Source: Chryseobacterium aureum
GTDB taxonomy: Bacteria > Bacteroidota > Bacteroidia > Flavobacteriales > Weeksellaceae
Length of the DNA: 64,000 nt
Direction: 5' to 3'
Assembly (NCBI RefSeq): GCF_003971235.1
Contig: NZ_CP034661.1
Coordinates: 682,001 to 746,000, forward strand
Notes under the pieces: model-generated
Databases searched by the model: none
Told to the model about the DNA's origin: nothing
The model's input: the letters and a program-made list of their open reading frames with translations, nothing else
Shown here: piece by piece, positions 9,601 to 17,362 of the stretch
Position numbering within the stretch: position 1 is the stretch's first letter
Layout: the number at the start of each line of letters is the position of its first letter
Made by a program: the position numbers and the translations under genes

Positions 9601-10579
9601 CTTTGGCAGAATACTGCAGGGTTTCTCTTCCCTTTTCATTCACAGCAATGATATTTCCTTCCATATCATGCATGCTCATCAGCCCAATGGCATTTTCGAA
9701 GAAGCTTCTGAAACGGCGCTCTGAACTTTCCAGCTTAAGTTTTTCTTCAATACGCTGGGTAATATTGATTCCGAAACAGAAAATTTCAGAGTGGTTCTGA
9801 TTCAGTTTCAGGGACCATTCCACCATAATCGTTTGGCTGTCATCAATATGGGTGGAGGTGGTAAAGGTGACTTCTTCATCCGTATTGGGCAGGTTTCTGG
9901 CCAGTACTTCCAGCTTAGCGTTATGATTGCCCAAAACTTCCAGGAAATTACGGTTGATGACCTGGTTTTTCTTTAATTGAAATGCATTTTCAAATGCCGG
10001 ATTAGCTTCCTTCAGTACGAAATTTTTGTCCAGAACGCAGATCATATTATTGGAAATGGTAAACGTCTGCTGGAAATATTCAGCCTGGATGTTTTTCCTT
10101 TTTCCCATGAGTATTTTTGTGATGGCTTCTCCAATCTTTTTCAGTGTTGAGATCTGTTCTTCCGTAATGATTTTGGGTTTATAATCAATAACGCAGATGG
10201 TTCCCAAAGCAAATCCTTCATCGTCTATGAGAGGCACACCGGCATAAAAACGGATTCCGCCAGCCAAAATAATTGCGTTGTCAGAAGATCTTTCATCCAG
10301 TAAGGTATCATTGATGACTACAGTATCTCCGCTTGCAATAGAGTATTGGCATACCGTATCTTTTCTGTCCACAAAATCGAGGGCCAGGCCTACACAGCTT
10401 TGAATGGTCTGGGTTTCACGCTCCATCATCGCAATAAGTGCTGCCGGGCAGTCTGTCACGAGGCATGCTGTTTCAGCAAAAATATCTAACTGAGGATCTT
10501 TTTCCAGATTTAAAAGGTCAAAAAACTCAAGTTTTTTTATCCGGGCTTCTTCATTCACAGGAATCGGGTACTTCTTCAT
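6668..10579 (-). CDS. Hybrid sensor histidine kinase (GAF, PAS x4, HisKA, HATPase, REC x2, Hpt)
   Basis: 1303 aa, with no obvious membrane helix. Domains in order: GAF (about 20-160), four PAS/PAC modules (about 165-655), HisKA near 665-735 with phospho-His in NMSHEIRTPLNG, HATPase_c near 775-895 (LLGNAVKFTEQG, GTGLGLTISNN), first receiver (LIVDDNE, LMDYHMP), second receiver (LVDDNPVN, LMDVQMPVMDG), and a C-terminal Hpt with phospho-His in HKLKGTSG. This is a complete internal His-Asp-Asp-His relay that could load the adjacent stand-alone receiver. It is the first gene of the 10579-1792 operon. The input ligand cannot be read from sequence. Confidence 0.92.
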   Translation of the reverse strand: MKKYPIPVNEEARIKKLEFFDLLNLEKDPQLDIFAETACLVTDCPAALIAMMERETQTIQSCVGLALDFVDRKDTVCQYSIASGDTVVINDTLLDERSSDNAIILAGGIRFYAGVPLIDDEGFALGTICVIDYKPKIITEEQISTLKKIGEAITKILMGKRKNIQAEYFQQTFTISNNMICVLDKNFVLKEANPAFENAFQLKKNQVINRNFLEVLGNHNAKLEVLARNLPNTDEEVTFTTSTHIDDSQTIMVEWSLKLNQNHSEIFCFGINITQRIEEKLKLESSERRFRSFFENAIGLMSMHDMEGNIIAVNEKGRETLQYSAKEVEKLNLKDLVPEKNWPLLEKYLEKINKDQEDFGTMILKTKGGEEVIWMYHNLVDFNKEGKPYVVSTALNVTERMKLEKDLVHTKKMLEQTSAVAQVGGWEVNLKNNTVIWSQSTREIHKIDKAFRPDFENALGFYSEDSREKLKYLFERAVKDGIPYDEELQLVRNDGVMIWVRVKGIPEFEDGVCIRVFGIIQDIDTFKNIYLELSRKEAMLQSFVTYVPATVAMFDKDLNYLSVSTSWKDEFQMNDIRLIGENMFKISPNVPDERIKIYQNALAGIAYKNEDMAIEIPGRGVIQHYSIEVTPWYLSSNTIGGIIVSAQNITASVRINKELKHAKKMADIANKAKSEFLANMSHEIRTPLNGVIGFSDLLLKTPLNEIQTQYLNYINESGENLLNIINDILDFSKIESGKMDLLIEKANVYDMVSQVINVILYQSQKKNIELLLNIEQGLPETIWLDESRLKQILVNLLGNAVKFTEQGEIELKVEQLNIDSQNITLRFSVRDTGIGIPKDKQQHIFDAFTQENSSISKRYGGTGLGLTISNNILKYMGSRLSLVSEVQKGSVFFFDIRIPYEATSHHHDEDLKINKVLIVDDNEANRVILQHMLTYKNIDTKLAANGMEALQILLAGERFDVILMDYHMPIISGLETIEKIKELFNKQNELSPLIILHTSSEEHDVINSFRQENNSYFLLKPIKSEELYKTLRKAVEHTEKENNNDDSQPESEASLLMNSPHVLLVDDNPVNMVLNNKMMRSLIPDAILTEATDGLQAVEQCKVKTFDIILMDVQMPVMDGMEATQQIRLLPGYSGIPIIGVTAGNIMGEKEKCMESGMSDFLPKPLKQADLLKMLKKYIMKEDSAASENPSDQKKHLDIRLLNEHIGDDDEDFRKIFLNLVIQELTQAEENVKTATTAKDTVSLQSVLHKLKGTSGTAGLLSLTETTVRWESKTEPGMDFAAMEHEILREITIGLQLIKNLIQ

Positions 10580-10901
10580 AGATTATTTCATCGGTTAGAG
10601 AGTTTTGTTATTTCATTATTAAAAATTGATAATCAGCGTATTAATGGCGGTGTTATACCTATCATTAAGTGCTTTAAATTATTATTTTAATAAGTAAACC
10701 AAAATACGAAATAATTTGAATTCTATTGTACTAAATATCACAATAAAGATATATGTGTGATTATTCCGAATAATTATTGATGAATTTTGAATATAAAAGA
10801 TAAACGATAAGGAATATGCAGATAAATCAGCAAAAAACAAGGCGGATATCATCATCCGCCTCGCATCTCCCAAATAATTAAATATGAAAAAATATGAATG
10901 T
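10580..10901. other. Intergenic region upstream of the hybrid kinase
   Basis: This 322-nt AT-rich gap contains the phosphatase terminator at 10831-10861 and, toward 10580, presumably the promoter of the 10579-1792 operon. A near-match to the -7 element (TATTTTG, one base short of consensus) occurs near 10699-10706 on the minus strand. The 63-codon ORF through the gap crosses the terminator and is not considered coding. Confidence 0.4.
10831..10861 (-). terminator. Intrinsic terminator of the alkaline phosphatase gene
   Basis: An 8-bp perfect stem (AGGCGGAT/ATCCGCCT) with a 6-nt loop at 10840-10861. In the minus direction it is followed by TGTTTTTTG. It lies 40 nt after the phosphatase stop codon. 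Confidence 0.85.
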
Positions 10902-12299
10902 TTATAGTATACAGGCTTTCACCATCAGATCATGCAAATCTGTATTTTTAATAAATGGCTGCAAAAGAGTACTTCCCGGTCCATAGGCTGCTACTTCTAC
11001 GTAATCTCCAGAATGGTCCATACTGATCCATCCCACAGAATTTCTGGTTTTCTGAATTTCAGAATACAGCTTAAAAGGCAGTTTTTTATAATTATACAAT
11101 CCTTCCTCTTCTTTCTCAAGGCCGTTGTAGAAACTCAGAAGATGTTGGGCTTCCTCATCAGTAAGGATCATTTTATTGCTTTCATAAATCCAGTCTTTGA
11201 GTTTTTTTACAGAATCATCTTTATGAATCCTGTTCAGAATATATTCATTGGTGTATCGGTATTCTGCAATGCTGTTGAAATTCTTTGTAGCATCATTCCC
11301 GTAAATGGTTCCCGGATTCGCGTTTCCATGGTCTGTGGTAATGATCACTAAAGTATTTCCGTCTTTTTCAGCAAAATCCATGACGGTTTTTACAGCTTCA
11401 TCAAATGCCAGCTGATCGTGAATAAGGGCAGCTACATCATTGGCATGGGCAGACCAGTCTACTTTTCCGGCTTCTACCTGAAGAACAAAACCTTGGGGAT
11501 GATCTTTCATCTGATGAATAGCTGTCATAGCCATTTCAGCAAGAGTCGGAGTGCTTTTTAATTCCGGAAGATGGGTTCTGTCAATACTATAAGGTAATGC
11601 CCCTGTACTGAATATTCCTAATAATTTCTCTCCTGGTCTGACTTCTTTCAGATCTTTCTGCGTTTTCAGGATTCTGTATCCTTTTTGGCGGTACACCGCA
11701 TAAAGATCTTTTTTATCTTCCCTTTTGGCGGGATTAAAAAACTCGTCTCCTCCTCCCAAAAGTACATCCAGCTCCAGATCAGCATACATTTCTGCAATCT
11801 GAGGCTCAGCATTTCTTTTTGAAGAATTGACACAGAAACCGGCGGGCGTAGCGTGAGTAATTGTTACTGTGGTGACACATCCAGCTTTCTTACCTGCTTT
11901 TTTATATTTCTGCCATATGGGAAGATGTTTTTCTCCGTTGGCTCCTATGTTCAGTGTTCCGTTTTTCACTCTTATACCGCCTCCGAAAGCCGAACTTGCG
12001 GCGGCAGAATCGGTTACAATGGAGCTTGCAGAAGCGGTATCCATCAAAGCACGGCTCACCTTTTTATCATGGTAAAGACTAAGCCAGTTACTTCCTTTTC
12101 CCAGAATATTCCGTGAATATAAGTCTGCCATTGAAAGTGTTCCGAGGCTCATTCCGTCACTTACCATAAAGATGATATTTTTCGCTTTTCCTTTCTGGTG
12201 GTGTTCATTATTTTTTCCGAAGCTCCAGAGATCAGTTGGAGATAAGGTCAATAGCCCTGAAAGCAACGCTGAACCTTTTAGAAATTTTCTTCTGTCCAT
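10902..12299 (-). CDS. Alkaline phosphatase, Tat-exported
   Basis: 465 aa. The start MDRRKFLKGSALL is a twin-arginine signal followed by a hydrophobic stretch, so it should be exported folded. Alkaline-phosphatase family motifs: MVSDGMS (metal-binding Asp), VTDSAAASSA (nucleophile Ser), VEAGKVDWSAHAND, ITTDHGN (Asp-His ligands) and MDHSGDYVEVAAYGPGS. These enzymes usually need two zinc ions and one magnesium. A candidate Zur box at 12346-12358, just upstream, would make this a zinc-regulated phosphatase rather than a phosphate-regulated one (inference). It has its own terminator and a 77-nt gap to the GTPase gene. Confidence 0.9.
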   Translation of the reverse strand: MDRRKFLKGSALLSGLLTLSPTDLWSFGKNNEHHQKGKAKNIIFMVSDGMSLGTLSMADLYSRNILGKGSNWLSLYHDKKVSRALMDTASASSIVTDSAAASSAFGGGIRVKNGTLNIGANGEKHLPIWQKYKKAGKKAGCVTTVTITHATPAGFCVNSSKRNAEPQIAEMYADLELDVLLGGGDEFFNPAKREDKKDLYAVYRQKGYRILKTQKDLKEVRPGEKLLGIFSTGALPYSIDRTHLPELKSTPTLAEMAMTAIHQMKDHPQGFVLQVEAGKVDWSAHANDVAALIHDQLAFDEAVKTVMDFAEKDGNTLVIITTDHGNANPGTIYGNDATKNFNSIAEYRYTNEYILNRIHKDDSVKKLKDWIYESNKMILTDEEAQHLLSFYNGLEKEEEGLYNYKKLPFKLYSEIQKTRNSVGWISMDHSGDYVEVAAYGPGSTLLQPFIKNTDLHDLMVKACIL

Positions 12300-12345
12300 A
12301 TTGTTTTAAAATAATGCGGTAAGGTATTATATTTATTTCTCTATT

Positions 12346-12358
12346 GAAACTTAGTTGC
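12346..12358. promoter_or_regulatory. Candidate Zur box upstream of the alkaline phosphatase
   Basis: GAAACTTAGTTGC matches the GCAACTTTGTTGC palindrome found in front of the Fur/Zur gene at 11 of 13 positions. It lies 47 nt upstream of the phosphatase start codon. On the minus strand it overlaps TAAGTTTC, a one-mismatch -7 element, the expected place for a repressor. Confidence 0.55.
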
Positions 12359-12376
12359 ATTAAATAAAAGTTAATT

Positions 12377-13579
12377 TTAAATATTTTCCGGAAAAGGATC
12401 TTCAAAAGGCATTTTTTGATCAAACATTTCTTTTTCCCTATCATTAATAAGACAATGTTGAAGGTCTGACAGCATTTGATCTTTATCCAAATTCTGTCCG
12501 ATAAACACCAGCTCATTGATTCTGTCACCCCAGTTTTTATCCCATCTGCTCTCTATAAAAGCCTGATTTTCTGCAAATGAAGAATATTGAACCCGATGAT
12601 TCAGAGGCATGCTGCACCACCATACTCCTGCTTTTTCAAGCCTGAAAGAACCTCCTGCCTGAGAAAAATTCAATGCATCATCAGGTCTTGAAGCAAGCCA
12701 GAACAAACCTTTGGCTCTAATGGCTCCTTCCGGATAATGATGATTCAGATATTCCCAGAGCCTTGAAGGATGGAATGGTTTTTTGTCTCTGAAAACCAAT
12801 GAACTTATTCCATATTCTTCTGTTTCCGGGGTATGATGATCAGATTGTAATTCTTTTTGCCATCCGGCTGAAGACTGAGCGATATCAAAATCAAAAAGCT
12901 TTGTATTTATAATCTTCTGAGGATCAATTTTTCCAAACGCTGAATGCAGCAGAACAGCCTCCGGATTCAGTTTCTTTATCGCTGCAGTTAAAAACCCCAG
13001 TGTTTCAGTGTCTATAAGATCTGTTTTGTTTAAAACAATCACATTGGCAAATTCAATTTGATCGGTCAGGAGATTGACAATGGTTCTGTAATCTCCTTCC
13101 ATATCGGTAAGATGACGGTCCATGAGCAATTCACCGGAACCAAAATCTTTCATAAAATTGAAACAGTCTACCACCGTCACCATGGTATCCACATAACTGA
13201 AACGGGAAAGGTCTATCCCGCTTTCTTCGTCAATATAAGTAAAGGTTTGAGCCACAGGAATCGGCTCACTGATTCCTGTGCTTTCGATAAGCAGATAATC
13301 AAAACGGTTTTCATGAGCAAGACGCTCTACTTCTACCATCAGATCTTCACGGAGTGTACAGCAAATGCATCCGTTACTCATTTCTACAAGCTTTTCTTCT
13401 GTTCTTGAAAGGGTATTCTGATTTTCAACAAGGCGGGCATCAATATTGATTTCACTCATGTCATTTACAATAACCGCTACTTTTAATCCCTCTTTATTGT
13501 GCAGGATATGGTTGAGTAAAGTGGTTTTACCAGCTCCCAGAAAGCCGCTGAGTACCGTTACAGGAAGTTTTTTCGTCAT
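12377..13579 (-). CDS. COG0523-family zinc-regulated GTPase / metallochaperone
   Basis: 400 aa, G3E family P-loop GTPase. Walker A is [13 protein letters not shown] near residues 12-24, the metal-binding motif is CICCTLR near 72-78 (the CxCC of COG0523), and the NKTD guanine motif lies near 185. A C-terminal CobW_C-like domain spans about 265-370. Members of the ZigA/YciC/ZagA type deliver zinc to enzymes during zinc starvation and are commonly Zur-controlled. It lies 6 nt after the MerC-like gene, in an operon whose promoter carries two candidate Zur boxes, with alkaline phosphatase, a zinc enzyme, next downstream. Confidence in family is high; metal specificity is inferred from context. Confidence 0.9.
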   Translation of the reverse strand: MTKKLPVTVLSGFLGAGKTTLLNHILHNKEGLKVAVIVNDMSEINIDARLVENQNTLSRTEEKLVEMSNGCICCTLREDLMVEVERLAHENRFDYLLIESTGISEPIPVAQTFTYIDEESGIDLSRFSYVDTMVTVVDCFNFMKDFGSGELLMDRHLTDMEGDYRTIVNLLTDQIEFANVIVLNKTDLIDTETLGFLTAAIKKLNPEAVLLHSAFGKIDPQKIINTKLFDFDIAQSSAGWQKELQSDHHTPETEEYGISSLVFRDKKPFHPSRLWEYLNHHYPEGAIRAKGLFWLASRPDDALNFSQAGGSFRLEKAGVWWCSMPLNHRVQYSSFAENQAFIESRWDKNWGDRINELVFIGQNLDKDQMLSDLQHCLINDREKEMFDQKMPFEDPFPENI

Positions 13580-13585
13580 GTTTTT

Positions 13586-13924
13586 CTAATGTTTATGATT
13601 TTTAAAATTGATGATATGCCCTGCAATTAAACCGGCAGCTCCAATATAGATCAGCGGAAGATGGACTTCAAACAGAAAATCTGTCAGTATAGAAATGAAA
13701 ATCAGGGTTATGGATATCCAGAAAAGAAATTTAAGCCATCGGTTTTCCATTTTCTTCGTGATTCTGAATACCACAATGGCTCCAATGCAAAGGAAAACAA
13801 GATCGATATACGGATTGTGCGATATTCCCAATGGAGCAATGAGCAATAAAGGGAAGACAATACAATGAATCAGGCATAAAACAGCAGCGGAGATTCCTAC
13901 AGCATCAAGAATTTTTGATTTCAT
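13586..13924 (-). CDS. MerC-like small membrane protein
   Basis: 112 aa with four hydrophobic segments (about 8-30, 35-52, 60-85 and 88-105). Residues CLIHCIVFPLLLI place two Cys in the first helix, the metal-binding pattern of MerC mercury-transport proteins. MerC-domain proteins are common in Bacteroidota genomes without mer operons. Divergent from a Fur-family regulator and 6 nt upstream of a COG0523 GTPase, this one more plausibly handles zinc than mercury (inference). It is the first gene of the minus-strand operon. Confidence 0.75.
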   Translation of the reverse strand: MKSKILDAVGISAAVLCLIHCIVFPLLLIAPLGISHNPYIDLVFLCIGAIVVFRITKKMENRWLKFLFWISITLIFISILTDFLFEVHLPLIYIGAAGLIAGHIINFKNHKH

Positions 13925-13950
13925 AATAGTATGGATTAATTTTTCTTATC

Positions 13951-13963
13951 GTAACTTTGTTGC
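13951..13963. promoter_or_regulatory. Candidate Zur box 1 in the divergent promoter
   Basis: GTAACTTTGTTGC, a one-mismatch copy of GCAAC-TTT-GTTGC. It contains TAACTTTG (13952-13959), an exact -7 element for the plus-strand regulator gene. It abuts CAAAAGTA (13963-13970), which on the minus strand reads TACTTTTG, an exact -7 element for the MerC-like gene. A bound repressor would cover both promoters. Confidence 0.65.
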
Positions 13964-13990
13964 AAAAGTAGACATAAAAAATTAAATAAC

Positions 13991-14003
13991 GCAACTTTGT
14001 TGC
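13991..14003. promoter_or_regulatory. Candidate Zur box 2 in the divergent promoter
   Basis: GCAACTTTGTTGC is a perfect 5-3-5 inverted repeat 8 nt before the regulator's ATG, with its centre 40 nt from that of box 1. The spacing allows two repressor dimers about four helical turns apart, consistent with autoregulation. Confidence 0.65.
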
Positions 14004-14011
14004 ATTAAAAT

Positions 14012-14401
14012 ATGAAACAGGTTAGAAATACACATGCTAAAACTGAGATTTTGAACCTTATCAATGGTTCAGATGTGGCCCTTACCCATTCTGATATTCA
14101 GAAAAAACTGGGAGATCTGTGTAATAGAGTTACTATTTACAGGGTATTGGAAAGACTTGAAAACGAAGGTGCTATACACAAGATTGTCAATATAGACGGT
14201 GTGGTGAATTTTGCCAAGTGCAGCGGGAAATGCACCCACGAACAGCATTTTCACAATCATGTCCATTTTAATTGTAAAGAATGTCACTCCGTGACGTGTA
14301 TTGAAAACGCGATTCCGGAAATCAGTTTGCCAGAACACTTTATTGCACAGGAATATAATTTTATCATCAGTGGTATATGCCCGAAATGTGCTGATGCCTA
14401 A
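14012..14401 (+). CDS. Fur-family metalloregulator, probably Zur-like
   Basis: 129 aa. The N-terminal winged helix includes VTIYRVLERLENEGAIHKI, the Fur recognition region. The C-terminal half has His-rich HEQHFHNHVHF and two Cys pairs, CKEC and CPKC, which build the structural zinc site in Fur proteins. Its divergence from a COG0523 GTPase/MerC operon and palindromic sites in the shared promoter favour zinc sensing over iron. Specificity is inference; a Fur-type regulator is firm. Confidence 0.85.
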   Translation: MKQVRNTHAKTEILNLINGSDVALTHSDIQKKLGDLCNRVTIYRVLERLENEGAIHKIVNIDGVVNFAKCSGKCTHEQHFHNHVHFNCKECHSVTCIENAIPEISLPEHFIAQEYNFIISGICPKCADA

Positions 14402-14408
14402 AAATACA

Positions 14409-14452
14409 ACAGGCAGAAAACAAAACTGCTTTCTGCCTGTTTATTTTTTTAT
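14409..14452. terminator. Terminator between the Fur-family gene and the convergent hypothetical gene
   Basis: A perfect 11-bp stem (ACAGGCAGAAA/TTTCTGCCTGT, 14409-14440) with a 10-nt loop, followed on the plus strand by TTATTTTTTT. On the minus strand a shorter TTGTATTTTT tail follows, so it probably serves both genes. Confidence 0.9.
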
Positions 14453-14458
14453 AAATTA

Positions 14459-14944
14459 TTATAATGCAGAGATATAGACCTCTATTTTGGTTCCGTCATA
14501 ATTGAAGGTACCGTCAGAATTTCTTTTGCCTAGCACCCATTTCATATCTACAGGCACATTCCATGCAGAACCTAATGAAAATCCGTTGACAGATCTTATT
14601 TCATTTCCGTTTCCTGTGGTAATGGCAGAATGAAAGAAGGTCTTATCAATAAGTCTGTAGAAACCAATAGCTTTTCCTGCCGGAATGGGAGTGTATCCGT
14701 CCCATTTTTCTCCTGCCGGATAATTGAATAATGTTAACCACTTTTGTCCTGCAGATTCCGCAAGCTGGCCAGGACTTATTCCGGCACCGCGCATATACAG
14801 TGCATAAGCTACTACATCATGACAAACTCCATTATTGTATTTGGAAATATTTTCCTCCCCCGAGAGAATGGCATGAGCAACAGGTGCCCTTTCTGATTTG
14901 GATAGCTGAGCCTTTCTGGCTCCTTCCGGTGTAATAAATGACAT
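14459..14944 (-). CDS. Hypothetical protein with a possible Cys-His hydrolase pattern
   Basis: 161 aa, not recognised, with no signal peptide or membrane segment. NNGVCHDVVAYALYMRGAG places a Cys at the start of a predicted helix near residue 41. About 75 residues later, FFHSAITTGNGNEIRSVNG gives a His at a strand start, followed by Asn. Cys-helix then His-strand then Asn/Asp is the order in papain-like and CHAP/NlpC-type hydrolases, so a cysteine hydrolase or toxin-like fold is possible. That is pattern-level only, with no family match. It ends at a shared terminator with the Fur-family gene. Confidence 0.6.
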   Translation of the reverse strand: MSFITPEGARKAQLSKSERAPVAHAILSGEENISKYNNGVCHDVVAYALYMRGAGISPGQLAESAGQKWLTLFNYPAGEKWDGYTPIPAGKAIGFYRLIDKTFFHSAITTGNGNEIRSVNGFSLGSAWNVPVDMKWVLGKRNSDGTFNYDGTKIEVYISAL

Positions 14945-15045
14945 ATTCTAATATTTTGTTTGGTGAGGTGAAGATACAGCTTTAAAATTTAATCACCTTT
15001 GTTGGAGAATTGAACTAGATTTGTAATAGGTGAATTAGCACATCA

Positions 15046-15390
15046 TTAGTCTTTTATAAATTCTAGTAAGCGTTGTCTTGTAATTACCTGGTTTGCTCGA
15101 TAAAAATCAGCAGCATCCAGCCGGGCCAGTGATGCCGTGGATTGTTCAGAAAGCCATGTAACAAATAATTCTCTGTTTTTAAAAACCATTGGAACTGAAA
15201 AATCAATCCCATCATAGAGCTCTCCATATAAAAATTGATTTTTTTCGTCCATTTTCATGGCCATTCCGCAGAAATCACGGTGCCGATATCCTAATACACA
15301 TCCTTTTTGTAGTTTGTCTGCAACAAGTTCTGCGATTACGGGACCCAATAAAACAGTATCGGAAGCTAATAAAATAGGATCATTGATCAT
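15046..15390 (-). CDS. Hypothetical protein, 114 aa
   Basis: Not recognised. A small soluble protein with no signal peptide. The central part has GYRHRDFCGMAMKMDEKNQFLYGELYDG; the C-terminal half is helical and ends LLEFIKD. It sits between two other uncharacterised minus-strand genes, 101 nt from the next one and 40 nt from the SH3-domain gene. Reading-frame length and codon use look like real coding sequence; function unknown. Confidence 0.55.
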   Translation of the reverse strand: MINDPILLASDTVLLGPVIAELVADKLQKGCVLGYRHRDFCGMAMKMDEKNQFLYGELYDGIDFSVPMVFKNRELFVTWLSEQSTASLARLDAADFYRANQVITRQRLLEFIKD

Positions 15391-15430
15391 GAATGCAAAT
15401 ATTAGTAATTGAACATATTATGATTGATAT

Positions 15431-16645
15431 CTAGCAATAATACATGCACTCATAGCTGAAAAGTTTTCCGTCTTTAAACGTAAAAATAAAAAGTCCGGCA
15501 TCTCCATTCTGGATATAATACTGGTGTGGGGAAGCAATCCAGCGTGAAGAGAGTAAATCACCGAAACGCATCACGAAGTTCTTTTCATTATAATTGGAAT
15601 CCATGCGTTCATTTCCTAAGACTACCGCTTCCCCATTGCTGAAGAACATTTTATAAATACTTCCGGAAACTTTTCCTTCATATTCTTCAAAAGCTATAAT
15701 CATGTCAGAACTTTTATAGAAATATTGAGGTTCCCAGCCGCACTCAGGGGTGTTGGGAATATCTTTTACTTTCTGCATCTCCAGCTGTTTTGCCTGGAGA
15801 TCCGTAATTTTCCCGTCAAAAAGTGGTGTATTCTTCCATAAAAAATGCATGTTTAATGCTTTCAGCTTCTTTTCGTAGACTTCTGTTTCAGGCTTTTTTG
15901 CCAATTGCTCTGCCAGAATAAGTTCAAAATCAATATCTACTTTTGGGTTTTCTATGCCTGACTGGGTGTAAGATTCTTTCCAGTACTGTAATGCCTGTTT
16001 AAGATTTTTATCCTCAGTCCATGCCATTTCACGTAATCTCCCCACCTGGTTGAGTTCTTTTTCCGTGTTTTTTCCTTTTACAGCCAGGTATTCTTTGAGA
16101 ATTTTGTCATAGGTGAGTTCTGGCCCCAGATATTTCATTTGTATATATTCAGGATTTTCATGGAAATGGTCTCCAATATAGACCCAGCCATCCTTATACA
16201 GCGGAACATAATCAATACAAACCAGTTCGTTTAAAGCGGCTCTCCGGGTTGCTGTGCTTTCTGTAGCAGGAGCTTTTCTTACCAGTAATTCTGATCCCTG
16301 TACATAATAATGCGGGCACTGATAGCCCTGTTTTCCTCTATAGAAATATTGAGCCGGTTCACCCGCAGATTTCTCCCCACGCATGGATTTTTGAAGTGGC
16401 TGGCGGTCTATAAAACCTATATCTCCGTTACTTACCTGTACCTTGTATTGGGATTGGGTAGAGTCCAGAACATACACGGGAGCTTCTGTGGAAAATATTC
16501 CCAAAAGATCTTTATTTTTTCCGCTTTCGCGATAAAGATGCCCCCATTCTGAGGTATAAACCGGACGAACTCCGGCATTCTGAGCCTGGATATGGTAGAA
16601 AAAGCACTGGATAATACCGGATGCCAATAGTATCTTATTCAACAT
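15431..16645 (-). CDS. Exported protein with an SH3b-like domain
   Basis: 404 aa. The N-terminal signal peptide ends near residue 22 (HIQAQNAG). Residues about 30-90 resemble a bacterial SH3 domain (ESGKNKDLLGIFSTEAPVYVL, then YKVQVSNGDIGFIDRQPLQ), a fold often used for cell-wall or ligand binding. A second SH3-like stretch may lie near 125-175 (LLVRKAPATES, DGWVYIGDHF). The remainder is helical (about 180-290) and then a mixed-strand region ending GLFIFTFKDGKLFSYECMYYC. No catalytic motif is visible. Probably periplasmic; role unknown. Confidence 0.6.
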   Translation of the reverse strand: MLNKILLASGIIQCFFYHIQAQNAGVRPVYTSEWGHLYRESGKNKDLLGIFSTEAPVYVLDSTQSQYKVQVSNGDIGFIDRQPLQKSMRGEKSAGEPAQYFYRGKQGYQCPHYYVQGSELLVRKAPATESTATRRAALNELVCIDYVPLYKDGWVYIGDHFHENPEYIQMKYLGPELTYDKILKEYLAVKGKNTEKELNQVGRLREMAWTEDKNLKQALQYWKESYTQSGIENPKVDIDFELILAEQLAKKPETEVYEKKLKALNMHFLWKNTPLFDGKITDLQAKQLEMQKVKDIPNTPECGWEPQYFYKSSDMIIAFEEYEGKVSGSIYKMFFSNGEAVVLGNERMDSNYNEKNFVMRFGDLLSSRWIASPHQYYIQNGDAGLFIFTFKDGKLFSYECMYYC

Positions 16646-16858
16646 ATTATAATGAGTACCTGCAAAAGATTGTCGTTTTTTTGCAGTTGACTGATGATGG
16701 TTTATATAGTTATTCCCTCAAAAATACTGAAAAATAGAGATTGGTTCCAAAGTTATTGTTATTCAGAATGGGTATAAATTCCATCCTAATCATCTGCCGG
16801 CATTGGGTAGCGTAAATAAAAATACTATTTTTATCGGCCAAAAAAGTAAAGACTCAAT

Positions 16859-17350
16859 ATGCCGACTGATGCTTCTCATAAGCTGATTCCGATGACCACT
16901 TTTGTGCTGGAATATTATTCGCACGAAGGTTATGCCGATCTTCAGATTTTAAATCTGATGAATAATTATGCCAATTTTTTAAAGAAGCGCCTGACCCTTG
17001 GAATGTTTGTTCCCGTAGATCCAAAAGGCAATATCCTGAAAGAGCCCAAAAACTATTCTGAATGGAAATCCCTGGAACATAACAACGGGAAAAGAACAGA
17101 TACTGCCGGATTTGAAGAATATGCCGAATATCAGAAGGCTGAGCAAAACTGTATGTTTGAAGCATTCAAAGTAGATTACAACGGGTATTCAAAAGTAAGA
17201 ATCACTGCTGCCTATGACCCTTCCATTGAATTGTCTTTTAATAAAAATGATCTGATTCCTTCAGGATTCAATGATGTAGAATCGCTTACAGTTTTTGATG
17301 ATATATTTTTAACATCCAGCGCATTAAAAGCAATAGGGATCCTCAGATAA
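16859..17350 (+). CDS. Hypothetical protein, 163 aa
   Basis: Not recognised. Soluble, no signal peptide. The likely start is the ATG at 16859; an internal ATG at 16892 (MTTFVLEYYSHEGY) is an alternative because the first eleven residues are weakly ordered. The protein is rich in Tyr, Asn and Asp, with FDDIFLTSSALKAIGILR at the end. The minus-strand frame across the same region is shorter and unlike any protein, so plus is preferred. Convergent with the AraC gene at 17363. Confidence 0.55.
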   Translation: MPTDASHKLIPMTTFVLEYYSHEGYADLQILNLMNNYANFLKKRLTLGMFVPVDPKGNILKEPKNYSEWKSLEHNNGKRTDTAGFEEYAEYQKAEQNCMFEAFKVDYNGYSKVRITAAYDPSIELSFNKNDLIPSGFNDVESLTVFDDIFLTSSALKAIGILR

Positions 17351-17362
17351 ATTGTACTTAAA

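Noticed and set aside
10682-10873. 63-codon minus-strand ORF in the gap upstream of the hybrid kinase
   Set aside because: It crosses the 10831-10861 terminator, is rich in hydrophobic/AT-driven residues, and resembles no protein.
13586-13924. Mercury-resistance operon
   Set aside because: Only a MerC-like protein is present; no merA, merR or merP nearby and the neighbours are zinc-type genes.
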